DNA from: Erythrocercus mccallii
Lineage: Eukaryota > Chordata > Aves > Passeriformes > Dicruridae
Assembly: GCA_013397435.1 (NCBI GenBank)
Contig: VZRG01000855.1
Coordinates: forward strand, 167,892-231,891
DNA: 64,000 bases
Reading direction: 5' to 3'
The position numbers and the translations under genes were made by a program. Below the pieces are notes generated by a model. The model was not told where the DNA came from, did not search any database, and was given only the letters and a program-made list of their open reading frames with translations. Positions 12,420 to 24,320 of the stretch are shown piece by piece. The stretch's first letter is position 1; each line of letters starts with the position of its first letter.

Positions 12420-15400
12420 AATATTTTTTTCTTTTCATGGTGTAAAGATTGCCTGTTATGACTACACAATCCAAATTCTTCAGCTTTTTGTCAAGGGAAC
12501 AAACTGAGGAAAGCCATTAAATGATGGCACTTCATATTCCACTTCTAGAATCCTTTTACAGGTCTTTTCCTCTCATCTCATCGTTGTTGTGCTCCTTGTC
12601 ACCCATTGCCCTCCTAGTAAAAGGGGAAGTGTTTTGGCACAAGCCAAAGGGAAAAAAAATATTTTAATAGATTTTACATTTTTTTTGTCCATTGATACCG
12701 AATGTTTTAGTAACTTGACCTAAACTGCCAAGAAGGATAACAGTCAAGTTAGTTAATCATAATATATATTCATAATAACATAATCATTCTATTTCCCTCC
12801 TGCTAGGAAAAAAATCCACAAGGAACTCAAATAGAGAATACAGGACTCGTAGTTAGGCTGACATGGTTGGGGCATTTACTTGTTTTGTCAGAAACATCTT
12901 GAAAACAAAGCTTTAGATGGTACAGATGCTCAGGGGTATGTATGTATGATGAAGTTCTTTACAGTAGCATCATAAACATTAATTTGTTTTATAGATGACC
13001 ATTAGTCACATTGCATTACTACTTATTACTAGATTAGTGGTGTATAAATGTATTCTAAGGGTAATTATTTATGGTATGGTATCAAGCAGTTTGAGGTATG
13101 GGTAAAGCCTAGTGGGGTTAAATTTTGCTGAGCCCTGTCAGCATTTTTTATTTCCTTACAACACAAAGTGTATTGTATGTCTTCCCCTCCTGAAAGTCAC
13201 CGTGATTAAGTCAGCTGATCAGCCACAGCTTCTGTGGTCCTGGAGAAGACAGGGGCCACTTCCCAAGCACAGTACTTTTAACTCCCAGAACACAAAATCA
13301 GTCCTTCACCCTAAGTCAGTCACTCAAGAAGGCTTGTGAGCTTCTCAAGGATGGAGCATGGAAAGCCACAGACAGTAGAGGGAAATGAGCATAACTACGT
13401 TTAATTTCTCCCTAAGTAGGAAGTGATTGTACTGCTTCTCAGCTTCTTCCAATTCAATTTACTGAAAAAATCAATCTTGTGTTAATTCTTACAATGCATA
13501 AAACATTGTTATGCATGTATTCTTACAGATGTAAGACCTCAGAAAATACAAGTTTGAAATGAAATCCTGGCAAAACTAATATTTATGGTGTCCTCTGTAA
13601 AAGGACACCTTTGTAACCTTTCCAGGCATGTTCCCCTACTGCTTTCTCTTGTGTTACATTCCTCGTAAAGAGGTGATTTTTTATAGTACTCCCCACGTCC
13701 CTTTACACATTCTAATTGATCATTTTGGTTCTGGCTGGGACCATGTCTACAGGAACAGCGCATTGTAGTAGGTTCAGCTGTGCAGGACAGCAGAATAGTT
13801 GCTGTTGGGAAGTCATGTTGTGCATTAGATGTCTTGTGATCTACTCCAGCCTGCCTCACCTGGTTCATTGGCCTCAATGTCTGTTAGCAGTGGGAGAGCA
13901 TCAGTTAGTCTTCTAGTTCAGCTTCATCTAAAAAAAAAGTCTAAGTTGTGCACTCCAAGGCTAGTTTAAAATTAAAATTGAATCATGATGAGTGAGAACT
14001 GGTGAAGTTGCTTCAAAAGCATTCTCAGGATCCAAGCTAAAACAGTAATGGAAATGCAAGCTGAGTACTCCTGCAGAAAAAAAACCAAAAATGAGTAAAT
14101 AATTTTTTTGTTTGCTTTCACAGTGGCACTGCATTTACATACTGTTCAATAGCCTCAGTAGGCACATGTCAGGGGGTAACAGACTGATGGCCTTTGATAA
14201 GGAAATCACTTAAGATAAGAGACCTGGTTTGGTGACCGTGCATTTTAACCAGTGGTTACTGGTTGACTAGCTGGTGATTAGTGGAGAATCATTTACAGTC
14301 ATTCACAAGGTCCAGTACTTTGTTACTTGCATGCCAGTGATCTTAGCAACAAGTCAAGGAGTAATATAAGTTGCTTAGCTCAAAAAAGAAGTTAAATTGT
14401 TGTAAAAACTCATAAACAAGATAAGAAAAATCTAAAATGTTTGGGTGTGTCTACATCTTCTCTGCATCAAAATTATATTAAAATGAAGACATTATGGATA
14501 TATTGTTTAAATACGTAGATTTGGCTGCTTTTTTTTTAAAGAGGGGGGCAACTGCTGCAGACATGAAACAACTTTGTTTTAATTAGAGTAGTGTATTTTC
14601 ATACAGCTGTCTAGATCATCTTTCTGTGTCAACATCACAGCATATTACAGTATGTGATGTGTAAATACAACTTCTTTTAAGGCTGGAATACTTTATTTGA
14701 TCAATTGACTGATTTTGTAAAGTTCTTTGGAATTAGAGAATTCACTTGTAGTTTTAGCATAGATCAGATCATTGTATTTAGCTGTTCTTACAAAATTTTA
14801 TACATTCCTCCTCATCCCAGCTATTCATAGTACGCAAGAAGGTACTGAAACATTCTGAAATCTGGTTTTTGTAAAAGGGAAAAGATGCAGGACAGGATTA
14901 AATGTGTTTTGTACTTGCTGGCTAAACCCTGTGATGTATTCTCAAACTATGGGCTCTGATTCATAAAGATTTCGTCTGTAGCTATTGAAATAGTAGCTAG
15001 CCCAGTCGAGGCATGTACCTTTGTGCCTTGAGTCTCTGTGGTCTTACAGTCTCATAGCCAATTAGAAATAGAGATCATACAACAAGACAGAGTGAACTTC
15101 AAGGTAATGGGAAGGTTTAACTTGAGCTCAAGTAATTTTTTAGCTGTTAAACTCTACTTTGTACAATACACCTTAAACTGAGATATTGGAACTGTTTTTC
15201 ATGGCTTTTTTTTTTCCCCAAATGCAGGCATTTTTAAGAGTATGGGCATATGGTGACTACACACCGCATGAATTGCTCTGTATAAGCTCATGGCTCTGGT
15301 CTAAGAAGTGAGGATAGGGTTTTCTTATTTTTCTCCTTTACATGCAATGCTTAGCTGCAGGCAGGCAACCAAAGGAGCTTTAATTAGGGAATTTCTTTAC

Positions 15401-15454
15401 TGTCTCTAATTTTTTCATTTGCATGTTATTAGATTACTAACAAATGAAGCTGTG

Positions 15455-15570
15455 ACTCTGAAAATTGGGAAGCAGAGGTTAAGCAATTTTTACCTTCTGT
15501 CACACAGTATAGGAATCAGAAGAGTCCCTGAGCTGGCATTTTGCCTCACTACTGCACTGCACCCCTTCAA
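15455..15570 (-). repeat. Possible ancient MIR/CORE-SINE-like fragment, antisense
   Basis: The stretch reads like the complement of a MIR-type SINE: a GGGAAGCAGAGGTTAAGCAA block, then a TCACACAGTATAGGAATCAG block, then CTGAGCTGGCATT and a GCACTGCACC end, in the expected order and spacing. The match is by memory and is strongly diverged, as expected for an element shared by amniotes. A 103-codon + frame crosses it and shows no recognisable domain. Confidence 0.4.
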
Positions 15571-16136
15571 CTCACAGTCGAGAATCATGCAGACTGGAAG
15601 TTATCTTGAGTGTATGGGTTCAGAATTCAGTAAAGATATGTCTGTGACTAACCCTGATCAAACTCAAGGTACTGTTCTGGACATTGCCATGAAGTATGTT
15701 ACAAATAGTGACCTCAGGGCATGCAACTAAGAAGTTCCTTAAGTTAGTGGCTTCACAGACTATTCTAACACATTTTGATCCTTAATTCTTGTTTTGAACG
15801 ACTCAAATTTGATCTTATGATTTGAGTACAAATATAGCCAGAAGTTACTGTATGAAACATTGCAAATACCGGTTAATAAATGTGGAATTTAGTAAGGTTA
15901 TTTACAAATGTTTTGTTGGCCTAAATGTTAGGAGTGGTATCCGTGCTTGTCTGGCAAACATCCTCCAAGGAAAAAGGACAGTAACCTCTGAATTTGGTCT
16001 CTGTTTTTTGACTCTGTTGAAATATCTTACAGTGTACGCAATATCCTTCCTATAGATGGTTAACTTCTACATTTATGACACATACTGGTTTTGCCTTTTC
16101 AGTGAATCTCAGATGTTTTCTTTACCTTCCTTTCAG

Positions 16137-16238
16137 AAAAGACGACGGCGGATTGATCGAAGCATGATTGGGGAGCCGACAAACTTCGTTCACACAGCTC
16201 ATGTAGGATCTGGAGACCTATTCAGTGGAATGAATTCA
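16137..16238 (+). CDS. CDC42SE2: CDC42SE2 internal coding exon (CRIB domain)
   Basis: This exon encodes 34 residues, expected to be 19-52 of an 84-residue protein. It starts with a basic patch K-R-R-R-R, followed by a CRIB (Cdc42/Rac interactive binding) motif: I29-G-E-P, F35, H37, H40-V41-G42. The family is a small scaffold that binds GTP-loaded Cdc42 at the plasma membrane and acts on actin assembly and T-cell signalling. The basic patch fits phosphoinositide contact. Splice sites are clear: a pyrimidine tract and CAG end at 16136, and GTAAGC begins at 16239. Both borders are phase 0 (102 bases, 34 codons), matching the next exon, also phase 0. An in-frame extension upstream to 16056 and downstream to 16256 is intron read-through. 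The product follows CDC42SE2 rather than CDC42SE1, judged by the whole reconstructed C-terminus. Confidence 0.96.
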
Positions 16239-19200
16239 GTAAGCATGAGTGGATGAACCTCATTTCATATTAGACAGAGTATAGGAACACTGTGTGTTGT
16301 AGCTGAAGCTATGAGTCTTTCAACTATAAGAAAAAATCTGTGTGAAACCGAAGTATGACCTGATAGCATTTTAACTCCAAGTCCTAAAAACTTGCATTCA
16401 AGAATATTCAATAGGATTTTTAAAATTCCTATATTTATTCATAATGCATTTTAGATGCTGTACAAATGATATAGAATACTTTCTAAAGCAAAAATTCACT
16501 CTGAGTACATGTATGAACCAAAATAGAGGTATACTGGAAAAGATACTCAGGTATTATATAGAAAAAGCCAAGTGTCTTAGAGTTGAATAGGTTTCTTACC
16601 TTAAAGTTGTTTTAAATATAGCTCATATAAAACTAACTTACCTCAGTTTGTGGTGCACACAAATTTATGTTTGGGTGTTCCTGTTGAGCTTTTTCTATAT
16701 TCTGTAGCCCTGTTTGCAGTGTGAATTATTTCTAGAGCAAGCAGGGTCACAGGTAAGATTTTTTGGCTTCCTGTAGAAGATAGGTGCAATAAATATTTTT
16801 AGCTTTCTGAAACTGAAAAACAGAAGCTAAGATAGATAATGAAAATGAGCTTATGGAAATAAATGTATCTTATACAGCTTCAAATTTCTGTGAAATGTCA
16901 ATCTGTTGCTAAGGTCAATAATATAAAATATAGAAACTGGTTGTATGTAGATGAAAAATACTTCTTGAATTTATTAGTCATCTTTAAAGGAAAATATTTG
17001 GAGATGACAAACACTTGTTGACATAGAGGAAAAATCTCTGTCAGAGGTATGAGAATAGAAAGCAGAGTTAAAAAAGACAGTTTTAATGTAGGTAAGGGAG
17101 GGCAGTTGTAGTTCCAACTAGTGTAAGTTGGTCTTACTGGGATCAGACAAAAATTTTTGTAACTCAGCATGTAATGAGGAAGGGCAAAGCTAGAAAATTC
17201 AACATCAGAAAATGCACTATATTTTCCCAGAAACAACATTGTGGACTGGAAATAATTTCTAGTAAAACCTCCGTAATCAAGTTAAATGGCCAAACACAGA
17301 TTCCACTTGATAAAATTTAGTTGAAGCCAATTCCTTAGTTAATGCAATATATTACATTAATATTTAAAGCCAGTATAAATTGAAATAATAAACTGATAAT
17401 AGTATGACCAGCTTGTTTGATTACTTTTTTAAGCGTGGCTTTTGCGTTTTCATTATTTGCTGTTTCTCCTGAGGGAACCTTCCTCGTTCTGACATCTGAG
17501 GTGCCTTATTTGAGTTTGTGTAGATGGCCGAAAACTTTATTTTTTTCACTTTCTGCCTATTTGCCCTCACCTTTGTCTTGCATAATGCTCAGTTTAGGTA
17601 ATCATTATTGCCTCTCTACGTAAACTTTTTCATTTTGAATGCTTCTAAGTAGCTCTTTCTCACTTTTTTTTTCTTTTTATTTATTTGGATAATATGCTGC
17701 ATCTGTGACCAGAGAGATTTTTCTGATCCTAGATGGAAAATATCTGTATGTAAAAAATAATCCTTCCCACTCCCCCGCTTCGGAAGCTCAAATGTCTACT
17801 TTCTCACACTGCATATTTTCTGCCTCTTCTGTGGTGATCTCCACATTCATTCTTTGCAGTGTTAATTCCAGATTACAGCGTTAACTTTCTTCTGCTTCAT
17901 AATTTCCATTATAATATGGACATTATATTTATTTAGGAACCTCTTTGTGCTTTCTTTTTCCAAATAGCTTGGGTGAATACCTGCAATTTAATTACTGTTT
18001 TCCCATTTAAATTTGGTTCTTTATTCACTTTCTGTCGGCCCTGTGCCTTTTTTCATCAGCATTTTTCTTTGTCATACATCTTTATGATTCTGACTGAATA
18101 ATTTTCTGACTATTCAGAATATTTCTGAAATATTTTTGGTTTTTTGTTTTCCTTCTCTGTAGAGTGCCTTGTTCTTTTGTCAGAGGTGCACTTAAACAGC
18201 AGGAGCCCTCTGTGCACTGTTTCTTGCTCATTCCCATCCCTTTTTTCCTTATTTTGTTTTCACAGTCCATGGTGAAATCTCTTTCTTCTGCTGCCTCATA
18301 TTCTTCAGTTCAGTCTTTAATTTCGTGTCTGTCATATAGTTTTCCATTATTTTCTTTCTCAAGGTCTGTCTGTCCTGTTTCCTAATTCTGAAAGGGAAGG
18401 AAAGAAAAGGAAAGAAGGAAATCTAATGAGATACATAAGCAGCACAATAGTTTGCATGATCCTTAATGGTCCTCTTTCCTTTCCAAAAACTTTAAAATCC
18501 TTAAGTGCCATCTAAACTGGACATAAGATAGGAGAGCCTTGCTGTTACATATCATCAAAGAAAGGCAATGGCATCTTTGGGAAAGAAAAAAACTAAAAAA
18601 TGCATTTTACAGTGCTTATTCTTGTTGCTCAAACAGCCTCAAAAAGAGGATGCTCCAGGAAGAATACCTCCTTATAAGCTTACAAATGTTCAACCTTTTT
18701 GGTCAGCAATTTAAACACTGTATGTCTCCTACAAAAGTTTTCATATACAAAATAGCTACTGAACTGTTAATGCAGACTAGTTTCGTTTTTTGCATTCTCT
18801 GTTTTAAGGGCAGCAGTGTGCATTTAAGACTGATGCTTCCTTATCCAGTAACTCGTGTGACTCATGAACTGGAGAAATTAGTCTAACTTTTAGAAATACT
18901 CATAAAAGCTTACACTTTAGCCTTGCAATTTGTGTTGATTTGCTCCTTTCCAAAATTTTCAAGTCTTTTAAGCAAGTTGTTAGGCTGAAAGGTGATGTGG
19001 CTGAAAGGAGATTTTTGTAGGGTTTTTTTTTTCTGGAGTCAGAGGTCATTCAGATAAAATTACCAGCATCCTGTATTCACTCTTGTGAATACATGTATGT
19101 GTGGATTAATTATTTTCTGAGGAAAAAACTTAAATTCAAACTTTGTTTTTTTCACGGGCAGCAAAAGATGCTTGATGAAGAAGGTGAGCAGCTTGGTAAA

Positions 19201-20664
19201 ATGTGACAGTTCTTAAATACGCCCCCATGCACTTCGGCACACTCATTTACTGAGTTTGTAGTCTTTGATGTCAGATGCACTAGAAAATTGGCTCTGAAGA
19301 AAAATAAGATGGTAATATTGCTTTGCTGCGGCTGTATCACTTATTTTAGCAAAAGGCCGAAGGATAAAGTGGTTTTACATTATACTGCTTAAATACACAG
19401 GAACACCATCTTCTGCATAGCCTTGCAATATGCCATATTGTTTAAGATAAAGATCAAAAAACCATGCTCTTTTGTCTCATAGGTTTGAAAAACTGCATGG
19501 AAGAATGAGTTTGCTGATGCATTCTGTACATTAGCATGTGTTTTGTTTGCCGTGGAAAAAAGAAATTATTTCCTTTGTCTTTGTAGACGGGGAATATTGT
19601 GCAAGCTGCTTGGAAATATTTCTCTTGTGCTGTTTTAATACAGCTTTCCACTGATGTTTTTAGATCTCTCTAAAGGAGGAGCATAGATGAAATAATTACA
19701 AGTGGTGCCCTGCAGTCATAGCCTTGAGTGAATGTTATTTTCCATTCTTTCTGTAGTTGTTATGTGTGCTCTGGGATGCAGAGAAAAAAGGGCCAAACCT
19801 TTAAGATTCAAATTATCTTCCTGCAGGCACTTGTACATGATTATTTTGACTCATGCAACACAAGCAGGAAAGAGCTATGGGTTCCTTTTCTGTTTGGTGA
19901 TGGAGGCGGCGAAAATCATAGCAGGATGTGCATATCTTGAAACATGGGGCATGAAACAGGGGGCATGAAGGGTGTGTTCTTGTGTATTTATATGCATCAG
20001 GCCAAAAATACCTTCAAATCAATGATATTAGGGAAGTTCAGGTTGACCATGGTTTTAAAAATAAATGCCCTCCATTTAAAGGAACAGTATCAATTAAGGA
20101 AAGCATTGTATATCGTCACATAAGTAGATAAATCAAAAATGTTCCACAAACCAAAAGGTCTGGTTTAGAAAATCCTAGTTTAGCCCTGTTTTAATGATCT
20201 GAGTTAGCCATGCAGATACTTGCAAGTTGGCTATTAAACTTTTAACATAATGATATTAACTTCCTGATCAACTTAAGGTTCATCACACTTGCTGGAGAAC
20301 ATTTTCCATATAACAAGATAAATTTTAGTTTGTCAGGTGGAGTTGATGCCAGTACGAGATTTTTTTTTCTTGATTAATCAAGTGGGTCAGTGAAACCATG
20401 AATCAACCAGTTTTCTTTGGGAGAGAGGAAAAACTTGACTCAGCACCACCTCTTTCATCTCTTCTGCTGTGCTACATGCTGAAGTTAAAATTTCAGCAAG
20501 CCTTGGATGCACATGTCCTTGTGCAAAAATAATGTATCTTTACTGGTAATAAAGGAGCACTTGGAAACTAAATCTGGAGAGAAAAATAAAATTAGAAGCA
20601 AGAAGATGCTATAGCTCACTGTCTTTCTTCTTTCCTCTACCCTGCTTTTCCCTTTTATCCCCAG
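16239..20664 (+). other. CDC42SE2: CDC42SE2 intron between the CRIB and C-terminal exons
   Basis: It begins GTAAGC and ends in a pyrimidine-rich tract with CCCCAG at 20659-20664. It is 4426 bases long. No exon, RNA gene or clear transposon was recognised. It contains a pyrimidine-rich stretch (listed separately) followed by a short purine tract. Frames of up to 115 codons occur on both strands, with no domain signature. Confidence 0.9.
17640..18421. other. Pyrimidine-rich intron block ending in a purine tract
   Basis: From about 17640 to 18385 the + strand is visibly rich in T and C, with many TTCT and TTTC runs. It is followed at about 18390-18421 by a GGAAA/GAAAG-type purine tract. Frames within it (for example 18164-18385) encode Ser/Phe/Leu-rich peptides, as expected from composition alone. 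It could be an old antisense LINE fragment, since LINE sense strands are purine-rich, but I cannot assign a family. Confidence 0.45.
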
Positions 20665-20763
20665 GTCAGCTCAATTCAGAATCAGATGCAATCCAAGGGC
20701 GGCTATGGAGGTGGCATATCTGCAAATGTTCAAATGCAACTCGTAGATACAAAGGCAGGATAA
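20665..20763 (+). CDS. CDC42SE2: CDC42SE2 last coding exon (C-terminus and stop)
   Basis: After the CCCCAG acceptor, the exon encodes 32 residues starting V-S-S-I-Q-N-Q-M-Q and including a glycine-rich G-G-Y-G-G-G segment. It ends with V-D-T-K-A-G and a TAA stop at 20761-20763. This is the C-terminus of the CDC42SE family as I know it. With the 34-residue CRIB exon and the 18 residues expected from the missing first coding exon, the protein is 84 residues, the normal family length. The reading frame is open and phase 0 at the junction, with no frameshift, so the gene looks intact here. A GTAAGT motif follows 20 bases after the stop (see the candidate donor entry). Confidence 0.96.
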   Translation, partial: VSSIQNQMQSKGGYGGGISANVQMQLVDTKAG

Positions 20764-20783
20764 CCTTGGGGATACCTTTTCCT

Positions 20784-20789
20784 GTAAGT
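20784..20789 (+). promoter_or_regulatory. Candidate splice donor in the 3' UTR
   Basis: GTAAGT lies 20 bases after the CDC42SE2 stop codon. A possible partner acceptor is a long pyrimidine tract ending in CTACAG at 22044-22049. Use of the pair would remove 1266 bases. The junction would lie less than 50 bases after the stop and so should not trigger nonsense-mediated decay. This rests only on motif quality. Confidence 0.35.
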
Positions 20790-23051
20790 ATTTCATTTTA
20801 CTTTTTAGGCACTGTTAGAGCAGTATGAAAAACAATCATACTGCTTCATAATTATCTCCCTATGAAAACATGTGTGTTTATGATGACCAACTGTAAAATC
20901 CATTTCTGAGTAAAAATTTAGATACCTTGTAAGAATGTAATTTTTCACAGAATGGACAGCAGATTGTTCTGATTCTATCAGTCTGACTTTAAGCATGTTT
21001 TAACCAAAGGTGATATTGTAGGCCAATCTTCACAGGTGAAGTTGTAAAACAAATCTCATAACAAGTTTGTGAGGTGATTATGGTACCATTTTTGTAGTGA
21101 TTCCTAAGATTCATGGTGTTAAGTCAATGTATAGCAGTATTACAGCTGGAAAATTGTCACTAAGAACGCTCAAAACTTGGTTTAATGCATGTTTTCTGTC
21201 TTTTAGGTTTATGTGAGTTCCTGTATCTTCTTTCCTGTGTCCTCCCTTTTGCCTTGGTGACTGCTTTCTGTGCTCATGACAAGAGAAGTGATGGCTCATT
21301 GTTCACCCTTTGCGATTAGTCCAGTGAAAAATTGCTGTTCTGCTCTAATGATGCCATTTATCAGATTGGTCCGACTGTGCCTTTCAGTGGCGTGCACGCA
21401 TTGGCCTCTATCAGCATCATGGCTGTAGAGTTTAGGATTGGTTGTTCCTTTTTAGTTGTTTTAAGGTAAATTAAAGCAATGACCTTAGCTTTCCTCATTC
21501 CTCAGAAACACTAATGCTCAAAATTCTGTTGCTTTTTAGTCTTTTAATCTTTTCTCAAGTAGTTTAGAAATTAATGAGTTTCCACTGATGTCTTCAATCG
21601 CCTAATGTTCACCTAATTCTTGAAAGGTCTGAGACCTGCAAGCACAAATAATTATTTCATACAAAATCAACAGAGTAGATGACCGCATGCTTTGTGAGGT
21701 TGCTTTTTATGGTGGCCTGCTTGGTGCTAAAAGAAAAAAAAATTGCTTACTGCAGATGTGAAAATTTTTGCTCTGGCACCAAGTCATGCCTGTTTCTGAA
21801 AAAAAACCTTGTAACTTAGCTGCTTCAGAGTTATGTCTTTATTTTAGCTTTTATCCAATTGGTCTTGAAATAATAAAGAGAGAGCTTGCATTCATGAGGC
21901 ATTTGTTGTAAATGTTCAATATATTTATTCTAAAAGAGCTGACCTTGAGACTGAAACCAGTGTAGTACCATATCTAAGTGTTGTGGAATCGCTTTAGTCT
22001 ATTTAAACAGAAGAGCAACATGTTTGGCTGCTTCTTTTTCTTTCTACAGTTTTTCTTCATTTACACCTGTACAGTCATTTCCAGTAGCAGCATGTCAGAC
22101 TGCGTGCAATATTGGCTGAAAAGTGTAGTAGACCTTTCTAAGTAGTTGGCAGTTTCTCTGTACTAAATATTTAGGGGCCATAGAAGTTGCTAAGAGCGAC
22201 ATCCTAATCTGGCAGAACAGGTGCCAATGAAAACAGCATACAGGGTGACTTTTTACTTAGTCAGTTAAATGCCTTTTGCTCAGGTTCCAAAGCATGTTTC
22301 TTTCACATGTTGTGAAACTGCATTTTAATATTGCACTGTTTTCAGATTATCTCTATAAATGGTCCCTTTTTTCTTGTTGCTGGTTTTAGAGAAGTCAATT
22401 ATTTGAAGCCTGGTTACATTAAATTTTTATGTGGGGAAAAATGCCAAACCATCCAAACAAATAAGGAATAACTGAACCTAATCAAATCCATTTTTATATG
22501 CAAATATGCATGTAGACTGTTGTCATAAATGATTCTTTATTCTATTTCTTTCCTTTCCCTGATTTGACATTGCAACAGCTGTCTGGTTGATTTAAATATG
22601 TATGACCCTACCTAATCTTCTCTCTGTGTTCGTAAACAGCACATAAAATACACAGCCATGGAGGTAGTTTGCCTTCCCTAGGTTGTATTTCAGTGGTAGA
22701 TGTCGCTTATCTGGTTGAATAGTTCAAATTAGGTTGGTTAGTATTCAGTGATAAAGATACTGATTCCTGATGAGATGTTCAATTGTCTGGATGCATAAAC
22801 ACATGGCGGTGCAGTAATACATATATTTTTTTTAGGGGTTAGCATTTCCAATGCCACATTAACAATGACTCTTAAATATACTACAAAACTATTACAAAAT
22901 TATTTGATCTTTGTTATTAGTAATAGCAGCTTAAATTTACTTGCCAAACCTATCTTGCACTTGCCAAAATGTTTTCAGCTCAATAGCCAGGAAAAAAATT
23001 GATGTATTTTTATAACAGACATAGTTTTTTTGTACATTGTGTTCATTCTTG

Positions 23052-23116
23052 AATAAAGTCAGTTCAGTGTTGGCTTGTAGATATTAAAAGGACAGTATTG
23101 ACTTTGATTCAATAAA
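23052..23116 (+). promoter_or_regulatory. CDC42SE2: Tandem poly(A) signals of CDC42SE2
   Basis: Two canonical AATAAA hexamers lie 59 bases apart (23052-23057 and 23111-23116). Each is followed by T/G-rich sequence (TTCAGTGTTGG and TGTTTTCTTTCAGTTTGTGG), the usual downstream element. Position and strand fit the end of the CDC42SE2 transcript. Confidence 0.6.
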
Positions 23117-24184
23117 TGTTTTCTTTCAGTTTGTGGCCTACCCTTTTTCCTTTCCATAAATTGTATTTGACTTAGAAAAACACTTGCATCTTACAAGACA
23201 GATTTGTGGTGAAAAGAGTAACCTATTAGTGTCAATAAATAATTTGCAGGCTTGAGTTTTTTTCATGTCACTTGACCCTTTTGTTGCTGAATGGATTAAA
23301 CCATAATTTTACCAGTATTATTGTTGCATTGATTTAACATGCTTGCCAGGGGCTTCTGCAAGCAAGGGAGAGTGTCTTAAAACACACTGGAAATCTTTCA
23401 TTTTGACTGCAACTCATATGTGTGTTACTTTCTTGATTGTGCTGCAGATTACTGTGGTGATCAGAAAAAGACTTGTCGCCATAATATGCTCATCTACATT
23501 AAAAGCACCTGCAAGGCATAATATTGCCTACTCTCTATTTGGGTTCATTAGTTTTTTAATTTGACACTCTCAAAGTTTATTCCTTAAGCACTTACTTGCT
23601 ACTTTAAATTTCATGCCAAATTCTTCTAAAGACTGATAATGAATTCTTTAGCTCATGCCAAGTCCATTAAATTGCCAGTTGAGGAAAAAAGCTGGCCAGA
23701 GGGAAATAAGGTTCTAAAGAAAAATAAAGATGGAGATAAATCCAGGAGATACCAATCAACTAAAGGGTTCTTTTTTTAAAATGCTGAGGTTATAAACACT
23801 TAAAACTGTCTACAAAGGTATGTCTTGAAGACCAGATGTTCCACTATAAGTGCATATTCAGTGACTGACTTTAAAGCTTACTAAAACTTCTGTGCTGGTT
23901 CTGCCGGTGATTAGTAGGATTACTTTAAAAGCATGTCAGTGAAACTGATTTGGACTGGTCCCATCTACTTGCCCTGACACTGATTCAGCACCTAACTGTT
24001 GGATACTGACCTATAGTAAAGGTTGGGGTTGTATGACCAAGTTGTTTAGTTTCAACCTGGATCAGTTTCTTAATGCTTATTCAGAGTAAGCATGGGAGTG
24101 AATGTCATGGGATCAGAGATAATCTGTGACAGGGAACATTGATAGCTTAACGTAGCTGTGGAAAAATATCAAGCTTTTTCTGAA

Positions 24185-24320
24185 TGAAAAAAAATCCAAA
24201 ACAACAAACAACAGCAAACAAACAAGAAACAAAACAAAAAATAGAACCAAAACAAACATCCCAAACAAAACCACAAACAAAAAACCAAACCAAAATGAAA
24301 ACCAACCCAAAACAGAACAT
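24185..24320. repeat. A-rich low-complexity tract, (CAAA)n-like
   Basis: The + strand consists almost only of A and C in imperfect CAAA, AAAC and CCAAA units. The minus-strand frames across it read as Phe/Leu/Val/Trp-rich peptides that mimic a membrane protein, but this is a composition effect. Confidence 0.85.

Larger units (their letters stand above)
1..16136 (+). other. Non-coding DNA upstream of the CDC42SE2 CRIB exon, probably intron
   Basis: No exon was recognised here. Reading frames are short (at most about 140 codons), have no family signature, and several coincide with repeats. The right end is a good splice acceptor: a pyrimidine tract ending in CAG at 16134-16136, followed directly by the CDC42SE2 CRIB exon, so at least the right part must be intron. 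I searched for the family's short first coding exon (an 18-codon N-terminus rich in Trp, Phe and Cys) and did not find it. Embedded items (microsatellite, CR1, LTR, SINE-like fragment, local duplications) are listed separately. Short homopolymers also occur, such as A16 at 3506-3521 and a T run near 11647-11660. That the whole 16 kb is one intron is inference. Confidence 0.6.
20764..23135 (+). other. CDC42SE2: CDC42SE2 3' untranslated region (probable extent)
   Basis: Non-coding sequence after the stop runs to a pair of poly(A) signals at 23052-23057 and 23111-23116. The right end is set about 20 bases past the second. A 2.3 kb 3' UTR is plausible for this gene but is not proven. An earlier AATAAA at 21872-21877 could give a shorter form. 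Part of this interval (20784-22049) could be a 3' UTR intron. Frames on either strand here are short and unconvincing. Confidence 0.6.

Noticed and set aside
15822..16055. Plus frame whose residues SEFGLCF recall the CDC42SE2 N-terminus
   Set aside because: Only a few residues resemble the family start. It has no initiating Met at the right place, no Cys-Cys-Ile-Ala segment and no splice donor. It is a chance match in intron.
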